A DNA stretch of 61,325 nucleotides, taken from NCBI RefSeq assembly GCF_949298305.1, contig NZ_CASFWU010000036.1, forward strand, positions 1 to 61,325, in the 5' to 3' direction. Source of the DNA: an uncultured Bacteroides sp. Lineage in GTDB: Bacteria; Bacteroidota; Bacteroidia; Bacteroidales; Bacteroidaceae. Below, in pieces: positions 45,401 to 53,654 of the stretch; the first letter of the stretch is position 1; each line of letters begins with the position of its first letter. The translations under genes were made by a program, and so were the position numbers. Below the pieces are notes generated by a model. The model did not search any database. It saw nothing but the letters and a program-made list of their open reading frames with translations, and was not told the DNA's origin.

Positions 45401-45881
45401 ACTGGGCGACGAGTACATCTACCACAATGAGTTCATCGACTTCTGTACATGTACTTGCTGCGGACATGTCTATGAGTTCAACATAGCCAAATCGCTGGGC
45501 TGGTACGAGAACCTGTCGCTCACCGGCAAGATGAACGAAGTGCCCTGGAGCCAGCTGATATTCGATGAGAAATACAGCGACTTTGTCGACATCTTCGAAG
45601 GCGGTTACATGCACAGCCGCGGCGTATTCCGTTCGGAACAGAACAGCTGTATGAACAACGACATTCCCTATTACAGCACCGTCAGCCGCATGGCCATCGT
45701 GAAACGCATCAAGCAATATGCAGGCGAGACCTTCACCTACGAGGATTTCAAGGCCAATGACGTGGTGAGCAGCGATGTCCTGACACGCAGTTTCGACAAC
45801 CTGCGCTACACCGGAAGCAGTGTACACAACTTCCAGCTTCCGCCGAAGATTCACAAAGGCGGCCCGCTGGACAACAGATAA
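42426..45881 (+). CDS. Fimbrillin-LRR-BACON-M64 metallopeptidase fusion lipoprotein
   Basis: This 1151-residue surface lipoprotein (lipid Cys21, VASVTAC) is a mosaic. Residues about 30-305 are fimbrillin-like (FCDGDVMGVYIVDYQG, ASDFLWGKAADV, YVSGKMHNFTI). About 320-735 are BspA-type leucine-rich repeats (for example LTGTLNIPEGVTEIEVGAF). About 745-830 resemble a BACON domain (DWIVESKPDWCSLSQNEG). From about 835 is an M64 (IgA-peptidase type) domain starting INLVFLGDGYDAKD, with the zinc motif HEAGGHGFGKLGDEY at 983-997 (His983, His988, Asp995, catalytic Glu984). It may cleave host glycoproteins at the surface. The LRR part is visibly more A/T-rich than both flanks. Confidence 0.88.
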   Translation: MKNPIFRSLAMLMLVASVTACTDDSFGPNGAQGNSARPIVLAGEIEQVAVTRVNDNGFCDGDVMGVYIVDYQGSTPGTLQNSGNRGNNVKHTFDEAAYKWNSAYDVYWKDGHTHIDVYGYYPFSSPEDVNAYPFEVQKDQSTTTTVNEMGGYEASDFLWGKAADVAPTDKVIRLPMRHRMSSPRVTLAEGEGFAQGEWTSLEKQVLVKNTMQKAVINLADGSVSATGEVSPTGIIPYVKDDVFRAIVVPQTVSAGTTLFTITVNGTVYNFSKDEAFTYVSGKMHNFTIQVNKKEATGEFTFKLAGESITAWENDDVSHDATMKEYIVINSTAGHLKDSITAAGKDYRKLQNLKITGEINSQDFYFMRDSMDVLQSLNLKEVIIRGGEQTLTGGIPGNYPHNDYEMPYEAMRYKASLLNLVLPDKLTKIGIAAFADCQNLTGTLNIPEGVTEIEVGAFYQCKNMTGSLNLPTTLKYIGRGEELWWYGGTFAYCGFTCQLAFPSGVECILGNAFEGCKNLYGELRLPDKLTKMGNFVFRECRNISGSLTIPQGVTSIPNNAFEYCGSLDGTLTLHDGIITIGEYAFRGAHFKGEIHLPKDLVVLSNYVFAGCDFSGELKLPEKLRTIGNNAFGSAIDGSSWRMMGTLDFPQDVISIGQEAFYGCRSIESINFPVGLESVGSGAFQDCFGIGSIVCKGSTPPYVQSGAFDGVVKDNFTLEVPESAIQQYQAASGWCDFKRIAAHRELVCRPSIANAINTECTRTLIVDAEGDWIVESKPDWCSLSQNEGSKKTEVTLTIHQMASGSPVHKCSVSQYDYTHAENEIITLQTASRGSRGGINLVFLGDGYDAKDISEGKYMKDMQDQVENFFGIEPYKSYRDYFNVYTAIAVSPETGIGTINTIRYAKFETTYTGGVGLRCDYDAVFDYALNMPTVTKDNLKESLIIMVPNSTDYGGICQMWEDGSAIAFCPLSTYGYPLDTRGVIQHEAGGHGFGKLGDEYIYHNEFIDFCTCTCCGHVYEFNIAKSLGWYENLSLTGKMNEVPWSQLIFDEKYSDFVDIFEGGYMHSRGVFRSEQNSCMNNDIPYYSTVSRMAIVKRIKQYAGETFTYEDFKANDVVSSDVLTRSFDNLRYTGSSVHNFQLPPKIHKGGPLDNR

Positions 45882-45905
45882 CGAACGCTTAATAAATTAA
45901 TTGTT

Positions 45906-46817
45906 ATGAACAAAAGACTACATATCATACATTCCGGACTGCTGGCCATCCTGCTGGCAGTGGGAAGCGGATGCGGTGACAACGGCACACCCCTGGACGA
46001 AGCCGGCGGCAACGGCCTGATGACGTTCAATGTACTGCATCCCCGCGAAGCGGCCGGCGCAACAAGCCGGGTAACCTCAACCGCTTTTGAGAACGGCGAC
46101 CGTGTGGGACTCTTCATCAGCCGGCAGGACGCGCCGCTCGAGGTCTCCGGCAACTATGTGAACAATGCGGCGCTGACCTTCAACGGCTCTGAATGGACTC
46201 CCGACCGTCCGGTCTATTGGGACGGCGGAAGCTATGACATCTACGCATATTATCCCCGGATGAATTCGGTATCTTCGGTAGACAACCTGCCGTTCAGCGT
46301 TTCGCTCGACCAGAACGACCCGGGTTCCGCCGACCGGTTAGGCGGCTACGAGGCCAGCGATTTCCTGTGGGCCTGCCAAATGGGGGCAAGCGCCGGCGAT
46401 GCACCAGTCAGCCTGCAGTTCGCCCACCGCATGAGCCGCATGCTCATCCGTCTGGTGAAAGGCGAGGACTTTGAAGGCGAAATGCCCGCCGATGCCGAGG
46501 TGTACATACACAACACGGTGCCCGAGGCAACGATAGACCTGAGTGTGGGAATCGTGACACGCAATCCGTATGGTACCCGCCAGAGCATACGCGCCCTGAG
46601 CATGGGCAACCACACTTACAGCGCCATCATTGTTCCCCAACGCCTGGACAACCGCCAGCCTTTGGTCGAGGTCATCATGAAAGGCGTGTCCTATCTGTAT
46701 GAGAGCAAGTTTGTATTCAAGCAAGGCATCCAGCACTCAGTCCAATTGGTTGTTTCCAAGAATCCCGAACAGATTAAGATTGAGGTAGGCGGCGAGTTGG
46801 AAAACTGGGATGAATAG
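45906..46817 (+). CDS. Fimbrillin-like lipoprotein (second copy)
   Basis: The 303-residue lipoprotein (lipid Cys23 in LLAVGSGC) shows the same plan as the first gene of the operon: FENGDRVGLFISRQDA, PVYWDGGSYDIYAYYPR, YEASDFLWACQMGA, LQFAHRMSRMLIRL and SKFVFKQGIQHSVQLVV. It is probably a second fimbrial or surface-coat subunit that works with the neighbour peptidase fusion. A long hairpin follows 95 bp downstream. Confidence 0.85.
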   Translation: MNKRLHIIHSGLLAILLAVGSGCGDNGTPLDEAGGNGLMTFNVLHPREAAGATSRVTSTAFENGDRVGLFISRQDAPLEVSGNYVNNAALTFNGSEWTPDRPVYWDGGSYDIYAYYPRMNSVSSVDNLPFSVSLDQNDPGSADRLGGYEASDFLWACQMGASAGDAPVSLQFAHRMSRMLIRLVKGEDFEGEMPADAEVYIHNTVPEATIDLSVGIVTRNPYGTRQSIRALSMGNHTYSAIIVPQRLDNRQPLVEVIMKGVSYLYESKFVFKQGIQHSVQLVVSKNPEQIKIEVGGELENWDE

Positions 46818-46912
46818 CCGCTATCTTTACCCACCCGTACTCTAACAGACAATTACATTCAAATGAGCGTCAATAGACATTGCTGAAAACTGGGATATTA
46901 ACTGGTGGGACA

Positions 46913-46962
46913 GATGCCTTCCTGCTTTCCTTATTTTTTATAGGGAAAGGAGGGAAGGCATC
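46913..46962 (+). terminator. Hairpin ending the fimbrillin/M64 operon
   Basis: GATGCCTTCC..CTTTCC pairs with GGGAAAGG.GGGAAGGCATC around an A/T-rich loop; CTCATTTT follows. The stem is strong but the T-run is short. Confidence 0.7.
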
Positions 46963-46973
46963 TCATTTTAAGT

Positions 46974-46981
46974 TATCTTTG
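46974..46981 (+). promoter_or_regulatory. -7 element of the WG-repeat operon
   Basis: TATCTTTG lies 22 bp before the ATG of the WG-repeat gene and just after the hairpin, so the next operon is transcribed separately. Confidence 0.65.
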
Positions 46982-47003
46982 CAACACTGTAAACAACCGA
47001 AAT

Positions 47004-48845
47004 ATGAAGCCGATTCTGCTGTTCTTTTTAGGGCTCTGTGCCGTTTGTCTGTCAGCCTGCCGTTCTGCGCACGACGATGTGACCGAGGCACTCCCTTTTT
47101 GCAACAATCTGGACCAGTCATGGGGACTGATTTCGACCGACGGTTCCATCCTGATACCTTCCGGATGTCTGGAACGGCGTCCGTCGGCCGTTGTGGGAGG
47201 CATGTTCAGCATGGCTGACGAGAACGGCAGGCTGTACCTTTACAGCATCGGGAATCCGGCGCGTCCTGTCTGCCAGCGCGGTTTTGCAAGCATCGGACAT
47301 TTCTTCGAGGATGTCGCACCTGCTCAGGAGTTTGCCGGTTCTCCTTTGCAGCTTATTGACAAACAGGGCAACGAAATAGCCTCGACCGCCCAATACCCGC
47401 AATACAACATTGTGATGCTGCACAACTTCAGCGAGGGAAGGGCTCTCTTTGCAACAGCCAACGGTAAATATGGATACATGGATACCCGGGGAAGAATAAT
47501 CATTCCTCCCGTCTACGACCAGGCTTACGATTTCAACGATGGAAGGGTGCTGGTCGGAAATGCCAACAGTCAGGGCGAAACCGGTTATCAGCTCATAGAC
47601 AAAGACGGCAAAGTCAGAGCAAGCATACAGCTGTCCGACGCTTTGCTCGATACCCGGCCGGCAGACGAAAGGCTCCTGTTCCGGAAACTGCATTCTTGCC
47701 ACATCGGTTTTCTCGACATGCAGGGCATCCCCATCCTCTATCTGGCGGAAGATATACAGCGGGCTTCAAGGTTCCAATGGGGATTGGCCGTTGTTTGCAC
47801 GGCCGGCAGATACGGACTCATTGACCGTGAGGGAACGATGACAATCCCTCCGGTGTATGAAAAGCTGTCCGTGGCAGGCCCCGGACGGGTTGCGCTGAGT
47901 AAGGGAAATCTTTGGGCGATAGCCGATGCTGCCGGAACACTGCTCTGCGGTTTCCAGTTTGACTCTATCGGGCATTACTACCAGGGAGGCTTTGCAGTGG
48001 CACGGCGGAAGGGAGAATCCATGTTGATAGACCGCCGGGGGAATGTCCTCGAGAACTCCCGGTGTGCCGGCATAGCCGAAGACCCGACGGCCAGCCGTCT
48101 CTGTCCGCAGCGTTTCTGGATGGGGCCGGATGAGGATGCTGGACCGGCGGTTGGCACGGCTGTAGCCCAGACGGCAGACGAACCCGGCAAAGACGCCGCA
48201 GAAGCTGCGGTCAGGAATCAGCCCTCCACAGCAGTGCCGGCAAAGTCTTCCCGCAGCATCGAAAGGAAAGACTGGAGCAAGATAGGCAGACAGCATCCTT
48301 TCTATCAGGAAGCGGTCAAGGTGGTCTCCGGCCGGCTGGAAGAGAAAGATGCGGCCAACCGGCAGATGATATTGAACTATGTGGAACACCTGCGCACTTC
48401 CTACACCACCAAGGACATCGATTTCCTGGAGCAGCTGTTCAGTGAGAACGCGCTGATTGTCGTAGGCACGGTCGTACACACCGCTCCTGAGAAAGAAAGC
48501 GGCTACCTGCCGCCCGCACAGGTGGTCTACAACATCAAGAGCAAGCGCCAGTATCTGGAACGGCTGAAGCAGGTGTTCCAAGCCAACCGGACCATCGATT
48601 TGGAGTTCAGCAACTTCCACATCATGCGCCACCCCACACTCCCCGGCATCTATGGGGTCAGCCTCAGGCAGCAATACCGGTCCGACCTCTATTCGGACGA
48701 CGGCTACCTCTTCCTGCTGTGGGACTTCCGGGATGAGACGGCTCCCGAGATTCATGTCCGCACCTGGCAGCCCCGTATGCAGCCCGACCATACCCCGATA
48801 CCCGAGAACGAAATATTCAACATCAGCAATTTCAACCTGCAATGA
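47004..48845 (+). CDS. WG-repeat lipoprotein with NTF2-like C-terminal domain
   Basis: The 613-residue lipoprotein (lipid Cys19 in AVCLSAC) has WG/KWG-type repeats through about residue 350 (SWGLISTDGSILIP, KYGYMDTRGRIIIPPVYDQAYDF, RYGLIDREGTMTIPPVYEKL). The region 355-420 is low-complexity and Ala/Thr-rich. The C-terminal 190 residues (AANRQMILNYVEHLRTSYTTKDIDFLEQLFSENALIVVG..., RHPTLPGIYGVSLRQQYRS, YLFLLWDFRDE) form an NTF2-like domain. Function is unknown. The next gene starts inside its stop codon (ATGA overlap), so they are coupled. Confidence 0.82.
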   Translation: MKPILLFFLGLCAVCLSACRSAHDDVTEALPFCNNLDQSWGLISTDGSILIPSGCLERRPSAVVGGMFSMADENGRLYLYSIGNPARPVCQRGFASIGHFFEDVAPAQEFAGSPLQLIDKQGNEIASTAQYPQYNIVMLHNFSEGRALFATANGKYGYMDTRGRIIIPPVYDQAYDFNDGRVLVGNANSQGETGYQLIDKDGKVRASIQLSDALLDTRPADERLLFRKLHSCHIGFLDMQGIPILYLAEDIQRASRFQWGLAVVCTAGRYGLIDREGTMTIPPVYEKLSVAGPGRVALSKGNLWAIADAAGTLLCGFQFDSIGHYYQGGFAVARRKGESMLIDRRGNVLENSRCAGIAEDPTASRLCPQRFWMGPDEDAGPAVGTAVAQTADEPGKDAAEAAVRNQPSTAVPAKSSRSIERKDWSKIGRQHPFYQEAVKVVSGRLEEKDAANRQMILNYVEHLRTSYTTKDIDFLEQLFSENALIVVGTVVHTAPEKESGYLPPAQVVYNIKSKRQYLERLKQVFQANRTIDLEFSNFHIMRHPTLPGIYGVSLRQQYRSDLYSDDGYLFLLWDFRDETAPEIHVRTWQPRMQPDHTPIPENEIFNISNFNLQ

Positions 48846-49828
48846 AACCGACAACGCCTTTCCTGTCATTCAAGCTACTGCTGGTCGTCCTGTGCCTGTG
48901 GCCTGCCTGCCACATAAAGGCCCAGGAATTCACCGTACGCTCATTCCGCGTGCTGCCCTACGACATAACCGCCTACATAGACCCCGTCCGCGACCTCAAC
49001 GACGAAGTCTGTGCCCTGCTGAAGGTCGTCGGCGACAAGGACTTTGCCTTTTCCTCTCCCTTGGGCATCGTCAAACGCAAAAACGATGTGGGCGAAATCT
49101 GGCTTTACCTGCCCAAAGGCAGCATCCTGCTGACCGTCAAGCATCCGCAGTGGGGCGTCTTGCGCGACTATCGCTTCCCCCAGGCGCTGGAGTCGCGCAT
49201 GACCTACGAGCTGGTGCTCACCCCGCCGCTGGGCTATCAGTATTCCGTAGAAATGCCGGAGCTTGAGAACCGTCCCTGTCTGCCCGACACCGCCTGCCAC
49301 CGGCCGGAAAGCCTGCCCTCCTCCCGTCCGCCGCGCATTTACCGTCCGCTCGAGCGGTGGCACCGCCTGGCCCTGCTCAATGCCGGTCTCAGCGCCGACG
49401 GCCCCTCTGCCGGCCTCCGTGTGGGAGTCATGCGGCGGCACGGCGCTTACCTTCTGTTCCAGAAAGACTTCCGCTCCATGCCCGACACCCGGGGCGAATG
49501 CGACCGCAACGGTGTCCCCGCAGGCTCTGCCGGCGCTCCCTACTATACGGGCCGTACGGAAGAAGGCCGTTGGATGGCCATGGCCGGAGGCATCCACCGG
49601 GTGGTCGGCGAGCTGTGCCTGTACGAAGGCATCGGCTACGGCAGGCACGACGTGGCCTGGGAGCAGAACGACGGTACTCTGCTCCGCAACACGGACTACT
49701 CTTCACGGGGCCTCTGCGCCGAAGCCGGCTGCCTCTACCGTTTCTCGCGCACAGCCCTCTCGGCCGGAGTGATGACCATCCGGGGCAAGTACTGGGAAGC
49801 CTCCATCGGTTTTGGCATCCATTTCTAA
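48842..49828 (+). CDS. Exported protein with PEGA-like N-terminal domain and barrel-like C-terminus
   Basis: The 328-residue protein has a signal peptide (to about residue 27, ACHIKA). Residues 28-140 (FRVLPYDITAYIDPVRDLNDEVCALLKVVGDKDFAFSS...GEIWLYLPKGSILLTVKHPQWGVL) look like a PEGA-related beta-sandwich. The last 170 residues alternate in strands and end in a terminal Phe (ASIGFGIHF), as small outer-membrane barrels do. It overlaps the WG gene by 4 bp, and the LRR lipoprotein follows by 12 bp. I do not know its role. Confidence 0.75.
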   Translation: MKPTTPFLSFKLLLVVLCLWPACHIKAQEFTVRSFRVLPYDITAYIDPVRDLNDEVCALLKVVGDKDFAFSSPLGIVKRKNDVGEIWLYLPKGSILLTVKHPQWGVLRDYRFPQALESRMTYELVLTPPLGYQYSVEMPELENRPCLPDTACHRPESLPSSRPPRIYRPLERWHRLALLNAGLSADGPSAGLRVGVMRRHGAYLLFQKDFRSMPDTRGECDRNGVPAGSAGAPYYTGRTEEGRWMAMAGGIHRVVGELCLYEGIGYGRHDVAWEQNDGTLLRNTDYSSRGLCAEAGCLYRFSRTALSAGVMTIRGKYWEASIGFGIHF

Positions 49829-49840
49829 TAGACATTGACC

Positions 49841-51475
49841 ATGAAACATTTTCATCAATACCTGATAGGCCTGCTGTTGATAGGAATGTTGGCCGCCGCC
49901 TGCGAAGAGCGGGAGAAACCCTTGAATTTGCCTCCCTCCGTCCGTTTGGATGAGGCCGTAGACGTCACCCGCACCGGTGCCGTACTGCACGGAGAAGTCA
50001 CGCCCAACGGAGAGGGCCTTGTCAGCCGCATCCGGTTCCGTTATGGCGAAACGGAGGAGATGGAGCGGCTTGTTGCCTGTGCGCCGGAAGAGCGGCAGGT
50101 CTCCGCCAGCCTGACCGGACTCCGGGCCGGTGTCCGCCATTACTATTGCCTGGAGGCGGGAAACGAATACGACATGGTCCGCAGCGAAGTAAGGAGCTTT
50201 GTCACCCGGCCCAATATACCGCCCGTCATCAGCGGGGTCAGCCTGTTGAACCAGGGGCCTGTCAGCATCACCCTGGAGTATCATATCCTGGACAACGGCG
50301 GGGAGGAGATTACCGCCACCGGATTCTGTTATTGGAAGGAGGGGAACCACTCCGAAGAGCTTGCGGCAGATGTCCAGAAGGGCGAAGACGGCAGCTTCCG
50401 CGCCCGTATCGGCGGGCTGGAGATGGAAACGGACTACTGCATACAGGCCTGTGCCGCCAATGCCGTCGGCGAGACCCGGAGCGAAGTCTACCGCTTCCGC
50501 ACCGGCGAGGCCGTCATCCTGACCGAAGCCGGTACGCTGGGCGAGGCCATCGGGCAAGAAGAGAAATACCGGTTCAGCACCCTCAACATTGCAGGCCCGC
50601 TGAACGGTACGGACATCCGCTGCCTTCGCGAGATGATGGGAACGGACATTGACGGTGCAACCACTCCCGGACAGTTGCACACCTTGAACCTGAACGACGC
50701 CTCCATCGTGGCGGGCGGACAAAGCTACGACGGGAGCCGATATACGGAAGCCGACATCCTGAGCCGCGGGATGTTTTCGGGATGCCTGAGCCTGCGGCAC
50801 CTGACACTGCCTGCCACGACGGCCGTTGTCGAAGCAAATGCGTTCGAGAACTGCTCTGCACTGGACACGCTCTGCCTTTCACCGCTCATCCGGCAGTTTG
50901 CCCCTTCGGCCGGATGCTCCGGCTTGTCGGCCATCATCGTTCCCGCAGAAAGCCTGACCCTCAGCTGTGCGGCCGGGGTGCTATACGATAAAGAAGGGAC
51001 TTCGTTGCTCTGGTTCCCGGAAAGTAAAGATGGCACGGAGTTCCGGGTGCCCTCTGCGGTAGAGAGCGTCGGCGACTATGCTTTCCGCAATGCCGGCCTT
51101 GCGCAGATTGTGCTGCCGGCTTCCCTCGCCGCAATCGGCCGGGAGGCTTTTGCTGGCTCACAGATTACGTCGATGGATATTCCTGACAACGTGGAAATCC
51201 TCCCCTACGGATGCTTCCAGGGATGCAGCCGGCTGGACCGTATTTCGCTGGGAGCCGGAACGGGCTATCTGTCAGAGTATTGCTTCGAGGGTTGCGGCGC
51301 ATTGCGGCACCTGTACGTCCGGAATGCGGACTTTCCGCCGTCCTGCCGGGAAGAAACGTTCGGCGGTGCCGAGTTCCTGTTCGGGCAGTGTACGCTCCAC
51401 ATCCCCGCAGGCAGCAAGTCCGTCTACCGCAACCACAAGGTCTGGGGGCAGTTCAAGAACATGGTGGAAGAATAA
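49841..51475 (+). CDS. LRR (BspA-like) lipoprotein with Fn3-like domains
   Basis: The 544-residue lipoprotein (lipid Cys21 in GMLAAAC) has two fibronectin-III-like domains at about residues 28-225 (TGAVLHGEVTPNGEGLVSRIRFRYGETEE, VISGVSLLNQGPVSITLEYHI). An LRR cap follows (YRFSTLNIAGPLNGTDIRCLREM), then LRR_5-type repeats to the end (FENCSALDTLCLSPL, YAFRNAGLAQIVLPASLAAIGREAFAGSQI, CFQGCSRLDRISLGAGTGYL). BspA-like proteins bind host or microbial surfaces. It closes the three-gene operon and converges on the kinase gene. Confidence 0.85.
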   Translation: MKHFHQYLIGLLLIGMLAAACEEREKPLNLPPSVRLDEAVDVTRTGAVLHGEVTPNGEGLVSRIRFRYGETEEMERLVACAPEERQVSASLTGLRAGVRHYYCLEAGNEYDMVRSEVRSFVTRPNIPPVISGVSLLNQGPVSITLEYHILDNGGEEITATGFCYWKEGNHSEELAADVQKGEDGSFRARIGGLEMETDYCIQACAANAVGETRSEVYRFRTGEAVILTEAGTLGEAIGQEEKYRFSTLNIAGPLNGTDIRCLREMMGTDIDGATTPGQLHTLNLNDASIVAGGQSYDGSRYTEADILSRGMFSGCLSLRHLTLPATTAVVEANAFENCSALDTLCLSPLIRQFAPSAGCSGLSAIIVPAESLTLSCAAGVLYDKEGTSLLWFPESKDGTEFRVPSAVESVGDYAFRNAGLAQIVLPASLAAIGREAFAGSQITSMDIPDNVEILPYGCFQGCSRLDRISLGAGTGYLSEYCFEGCGALRHLYVRNADFPPSCREETFGGAEFLFGQCTLHIPAGSKSVYRNHKVWGQFKNMVEE

Positions 51476-51536
51476 GGGGGGGAGGAGTGTCAAATGAAGA
51501 CAATAACAAAAGGCCGTCCGCTTTCGGCTTTGGGAG

Positions 51537-51612
51537 GTGTGTCAAAACAAAGGCATCTGAGATTCTCCTCCTTCCTGAAGAAGGCGGGTCCGGATACCGT
51601 CACTTCGTTTTG
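51537..51612. repeat. Dispersed GTGTGTCAAAAC element, copy 1
   Basis: GTGTGTCAAAACAAAGGCAT followed by CTCCTCCTTCCTGAAG recurs almost exactly at 61227, and its first 13 bases recur at 56614. No gene is seen in 51476-51754. Confidence 0.7.
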
Positions 51613-51625
51613 TCCCCCTTTACTT

Positions 51626-51752
51626 CGTACAAGCATCCTGCGCGGACGGAGCTTGCACGGTACGCGGACGGAGCTTGCATGGTGGACGGACGGAGCTTGC
51701 ATGGTGGACGGACGGAACAAGCATGGCGGACGGAGCTTGCACGGTGGCTCGT
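51626..51752. repeat. 22-bp tandem array with GCTTGCA core (six units)
   Basis: Units start at 51626, 51647, 51669, 51691, 51713 and 51731. Two are identical 22-mers (CGGAGCTTGCATGGTGGACG...); one is an 18-bp short unit. The core GCTTGCAyGGT is shared with the arrays at 6385 and 32933. Confidence 0.88.
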
Positions 51753-51754
51753 GC

Positions 51755-52789
51755 TCACTGGCGCAGCGTCAGGTCCTTGTATCGGGTGTACATGGCCGAC
51801 TGCCGCTGGACGGGGAGGGGAAACGCTTCGTCAAGCACCTCCTGTCTTCCGGCAGACACGGTGTCCTCTTCCCAGTATCTCCAGCACGGTTCCGGCAGGG
51901 CATAGTTGCCGTAAACCGGAAGTGACGTAACGGAATCGGGCCCCGTCCCTGTTTTCCAGAGAAGATACCCTCCCGTCAGGAGCAACAGGCCGGCGCAGGC
52001 TGCCGCTATCCGTTGATAAAGTTGGCGGGCCGAATCCATCCGGTGCAGGGCCTTCACCACCTCCGGGGCCGAAGGGTAGCGGTCCTCCGGCTTGCGGCGG
52101 GTACACTTGCGTGAGAGGGCCGCCAGTTTCTTGTCCTTTAACAGCTCGGCCATTTCTCCTGTCAGGATTCCCAGCGAATAGATGTCGGCCCTCAAGTCGG
52201 GCAGTTGGCCCGGCTTCAGCGCTTCCGGGGCCAGGTAATAGCGGGTTCCGGCCGGCATCTTCAGCACCTCGTAGTCGTCGCTGTCCGACAGGCCGAAGTC
52301 TATCAGCTTGATGTTGCTCCCGTTGTGGGTCACCAGGATGTTCTCCGGCTTCAAATCCCGATGCACGACCTGTTTCCCGTGCAGGTAGTTCAGCGCGTCG
52401 CACAGTTCCGCAATCAGCTTGCGGGCCAGTGCGGCCGTCAGCCTCCCCTGTGCCATCAGTTCTCTCAACGTCGCCCCGTCAATGTATTCCAGCACGATGC
52501 AATGCCCCAGCTCGGGCAGGGTTTCCCAGCCCAAGGCACGGCAGATGTGGGGATGTTCCAGTTGGTAGCCTATGTCAAACTCCTTGCGCAGCGCCTGCTC
52601 GTAGAAGGGGTTGCCTATGTACGAAGGCTTCAGCGCCTTCAGTATGTGCAGCCTGTTGTACCGCTGGCATCGGAACAGGCGCGCGTAACCGGAAAAGGAG
52701 ACATAAATCTCGCTGAGGTTGGAGAAGCTCAGTTCGCCGGACTGAGTGTCTACATGGATAAAGCCGGACGAAACGTCATTGTCTGCCAT
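51755..52789 (-). CDS. Membrane-anchored serine/threonine protein kinase
   Basis: The 344-residue kinase has Lys51 (HILKALKPS), Glu70, the catalytic loop HRDLKPEN (143-150), DFG (164-166), the P+1 segment GTRYYLAPEA and subdomain IX ADIYSLGIL (201-209). The glycine-rich loop is degenerate (SFSGYARLFRC). One membrane helix at about 261-278 (IAAACAGLLLLTGGYLLW) leaves a 65-residue tail outside the cytosol. It overlaps the upstream small gene by 14 bp. Its target is unknown; the upstream partner and the convergent surface operon are candidates. Confidence 0.9.
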   Translation of the reverse strand: MADNDVSSGFIHVDTQSGELSFSNLSEIYVSFSGYARLFRCQRYNRLHILKALKPSYIGNPFYEQALRKEFDIGYQLEHPHICRALGWETLPELGHCIVLEYIDGATLRELMAQGRLTAALARKLIAELCDALNYLHGKQVVHRDLKPENILVTHNGSNIKLIDFGLSDSDDYEVLKMPAGTRYYLAPEALKPGQLPDLRADIYSLGILTGEMAELLKDKKLAALSRKCTRRKPEDRYPSAPEVVKALHRMDSARQLYQRIAAACAGLLLLTGGYLLWKTGTGPDSVTSLPVYGNYALPEPCWRYWEEDTVSAGRQEVLDEAFPLPVQRQSAMYTRYKDLTLRQ

Positions 52790-53360
52790 CTGCCAGTCCG
52801 TTTACTAAAGTCAATCCGCCGTTGCGCCCTGCGATGAAAGGCGAGAGCCTGACCCCGTTGCGCAGGACGTATGGCAGGAAAAGCGGTTGCCCCATCAGGA
52901 AAGAGACGGCCTCGAAGCGGTCGCCCGCCAGCAGTTTGGATTGCTTGGACTCCTGCACCTCAAACAGGCCGCTGCCTTCGTAGCGCAGGCGCAGGTAGCG
53001 GTTGGGCGACCAGCCTACTTCCAGTTCCGAGCCGGGCTGCAATTCGCGGGCCAGAATCTGGTGGGCGGAGAAGAAGGAGGAGTTGTAGGCCGTGCTGTTC
53101 TTCAGCCAGGTGCAGAACTGCTTGAAACTGTTGTGCCCCACGTAGCGGGCCAGGACGTCCAACGTCTGCATGCGCGGCTGGTGGGTGTCGTTCACGTACC
53201 CCCACAGGCGTTTCAGGGTAGAGGTGGAGACAGCCTCGTGCACACGGCTCTTCAGGTAAAAGGAAAACTCGTCAAAGTCAGTAGAAGTCTGCAACGGCTT
53301 CTTGTATGCCTTTTCTACTTGCAACAGCAATTCTGCAATTTCCGGTTTGTAGATGTTCAT
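52776..53360 (-). CDS. Small cytosolic protein, kinase partner, function unknown
   Basis: The 194-residue protein is not one I can name. Its first 95 residues are helical with a possible DNA-binding pattern (FSFYLKSRVHEAVSTSTLKRLWGYVND... TLDVLARYVGHNSFKQFC). The remaining part is beta-rich (ELQPGSELEVGWSPNRYLRLRYEGSGLFEVQESKQSKLLAGD). The Ser/Thr-rich VSTSTLKR stretch could be phosphorylated. It overlaps the kinase start by 14 bp, so the two are made together. A TATATTTG -7 element is at 53391-53384. Confidence 0.75.
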   Translation of the reverse strand: MNIYKPEIAELLLQVEKAYKKPLQTSTDFDEFSFYLKSRVHEAVSTSTLKRLWGYVNDTHQPRMQTLDVLARYVGHNSFKQFCTWLKNSTAYNSSFFSAHQILARELQPGSELEVGWSPNRYLRLRYEGSGLFEVQESKQSKLLAGDRFEAVSFLMGQPLFLPYVLRNGVRLSPFIAGRNGGLTLVNGLADGRQ

Positions 53361-53654
53361 TCGTACCAGTCTTTTTGGATGGACAAATATAGGGAATTAT
53401 CCGGCAAACGCCAAGGCTTTTCGCGACTATTCACAATCCGGGCGGGGCATCTCCTGGGCGGGGCGGCGGAAGCCGACGGGGGAGGTGCGGATGTCCGTCT
53501 CCCTTTTCCAAAACAGAAAAAATCCTAAAGCCTTCCTGTTAGGAGGTCTCAGCGGTGAACAAACGGTTCTGGGCTGCGTTATACGTTTGCTTTTGTTCAT
53601 CATAGAATCTCTATGCTGAAAAAAACAATAAATTTCCAATTTCATAATCAGTGG

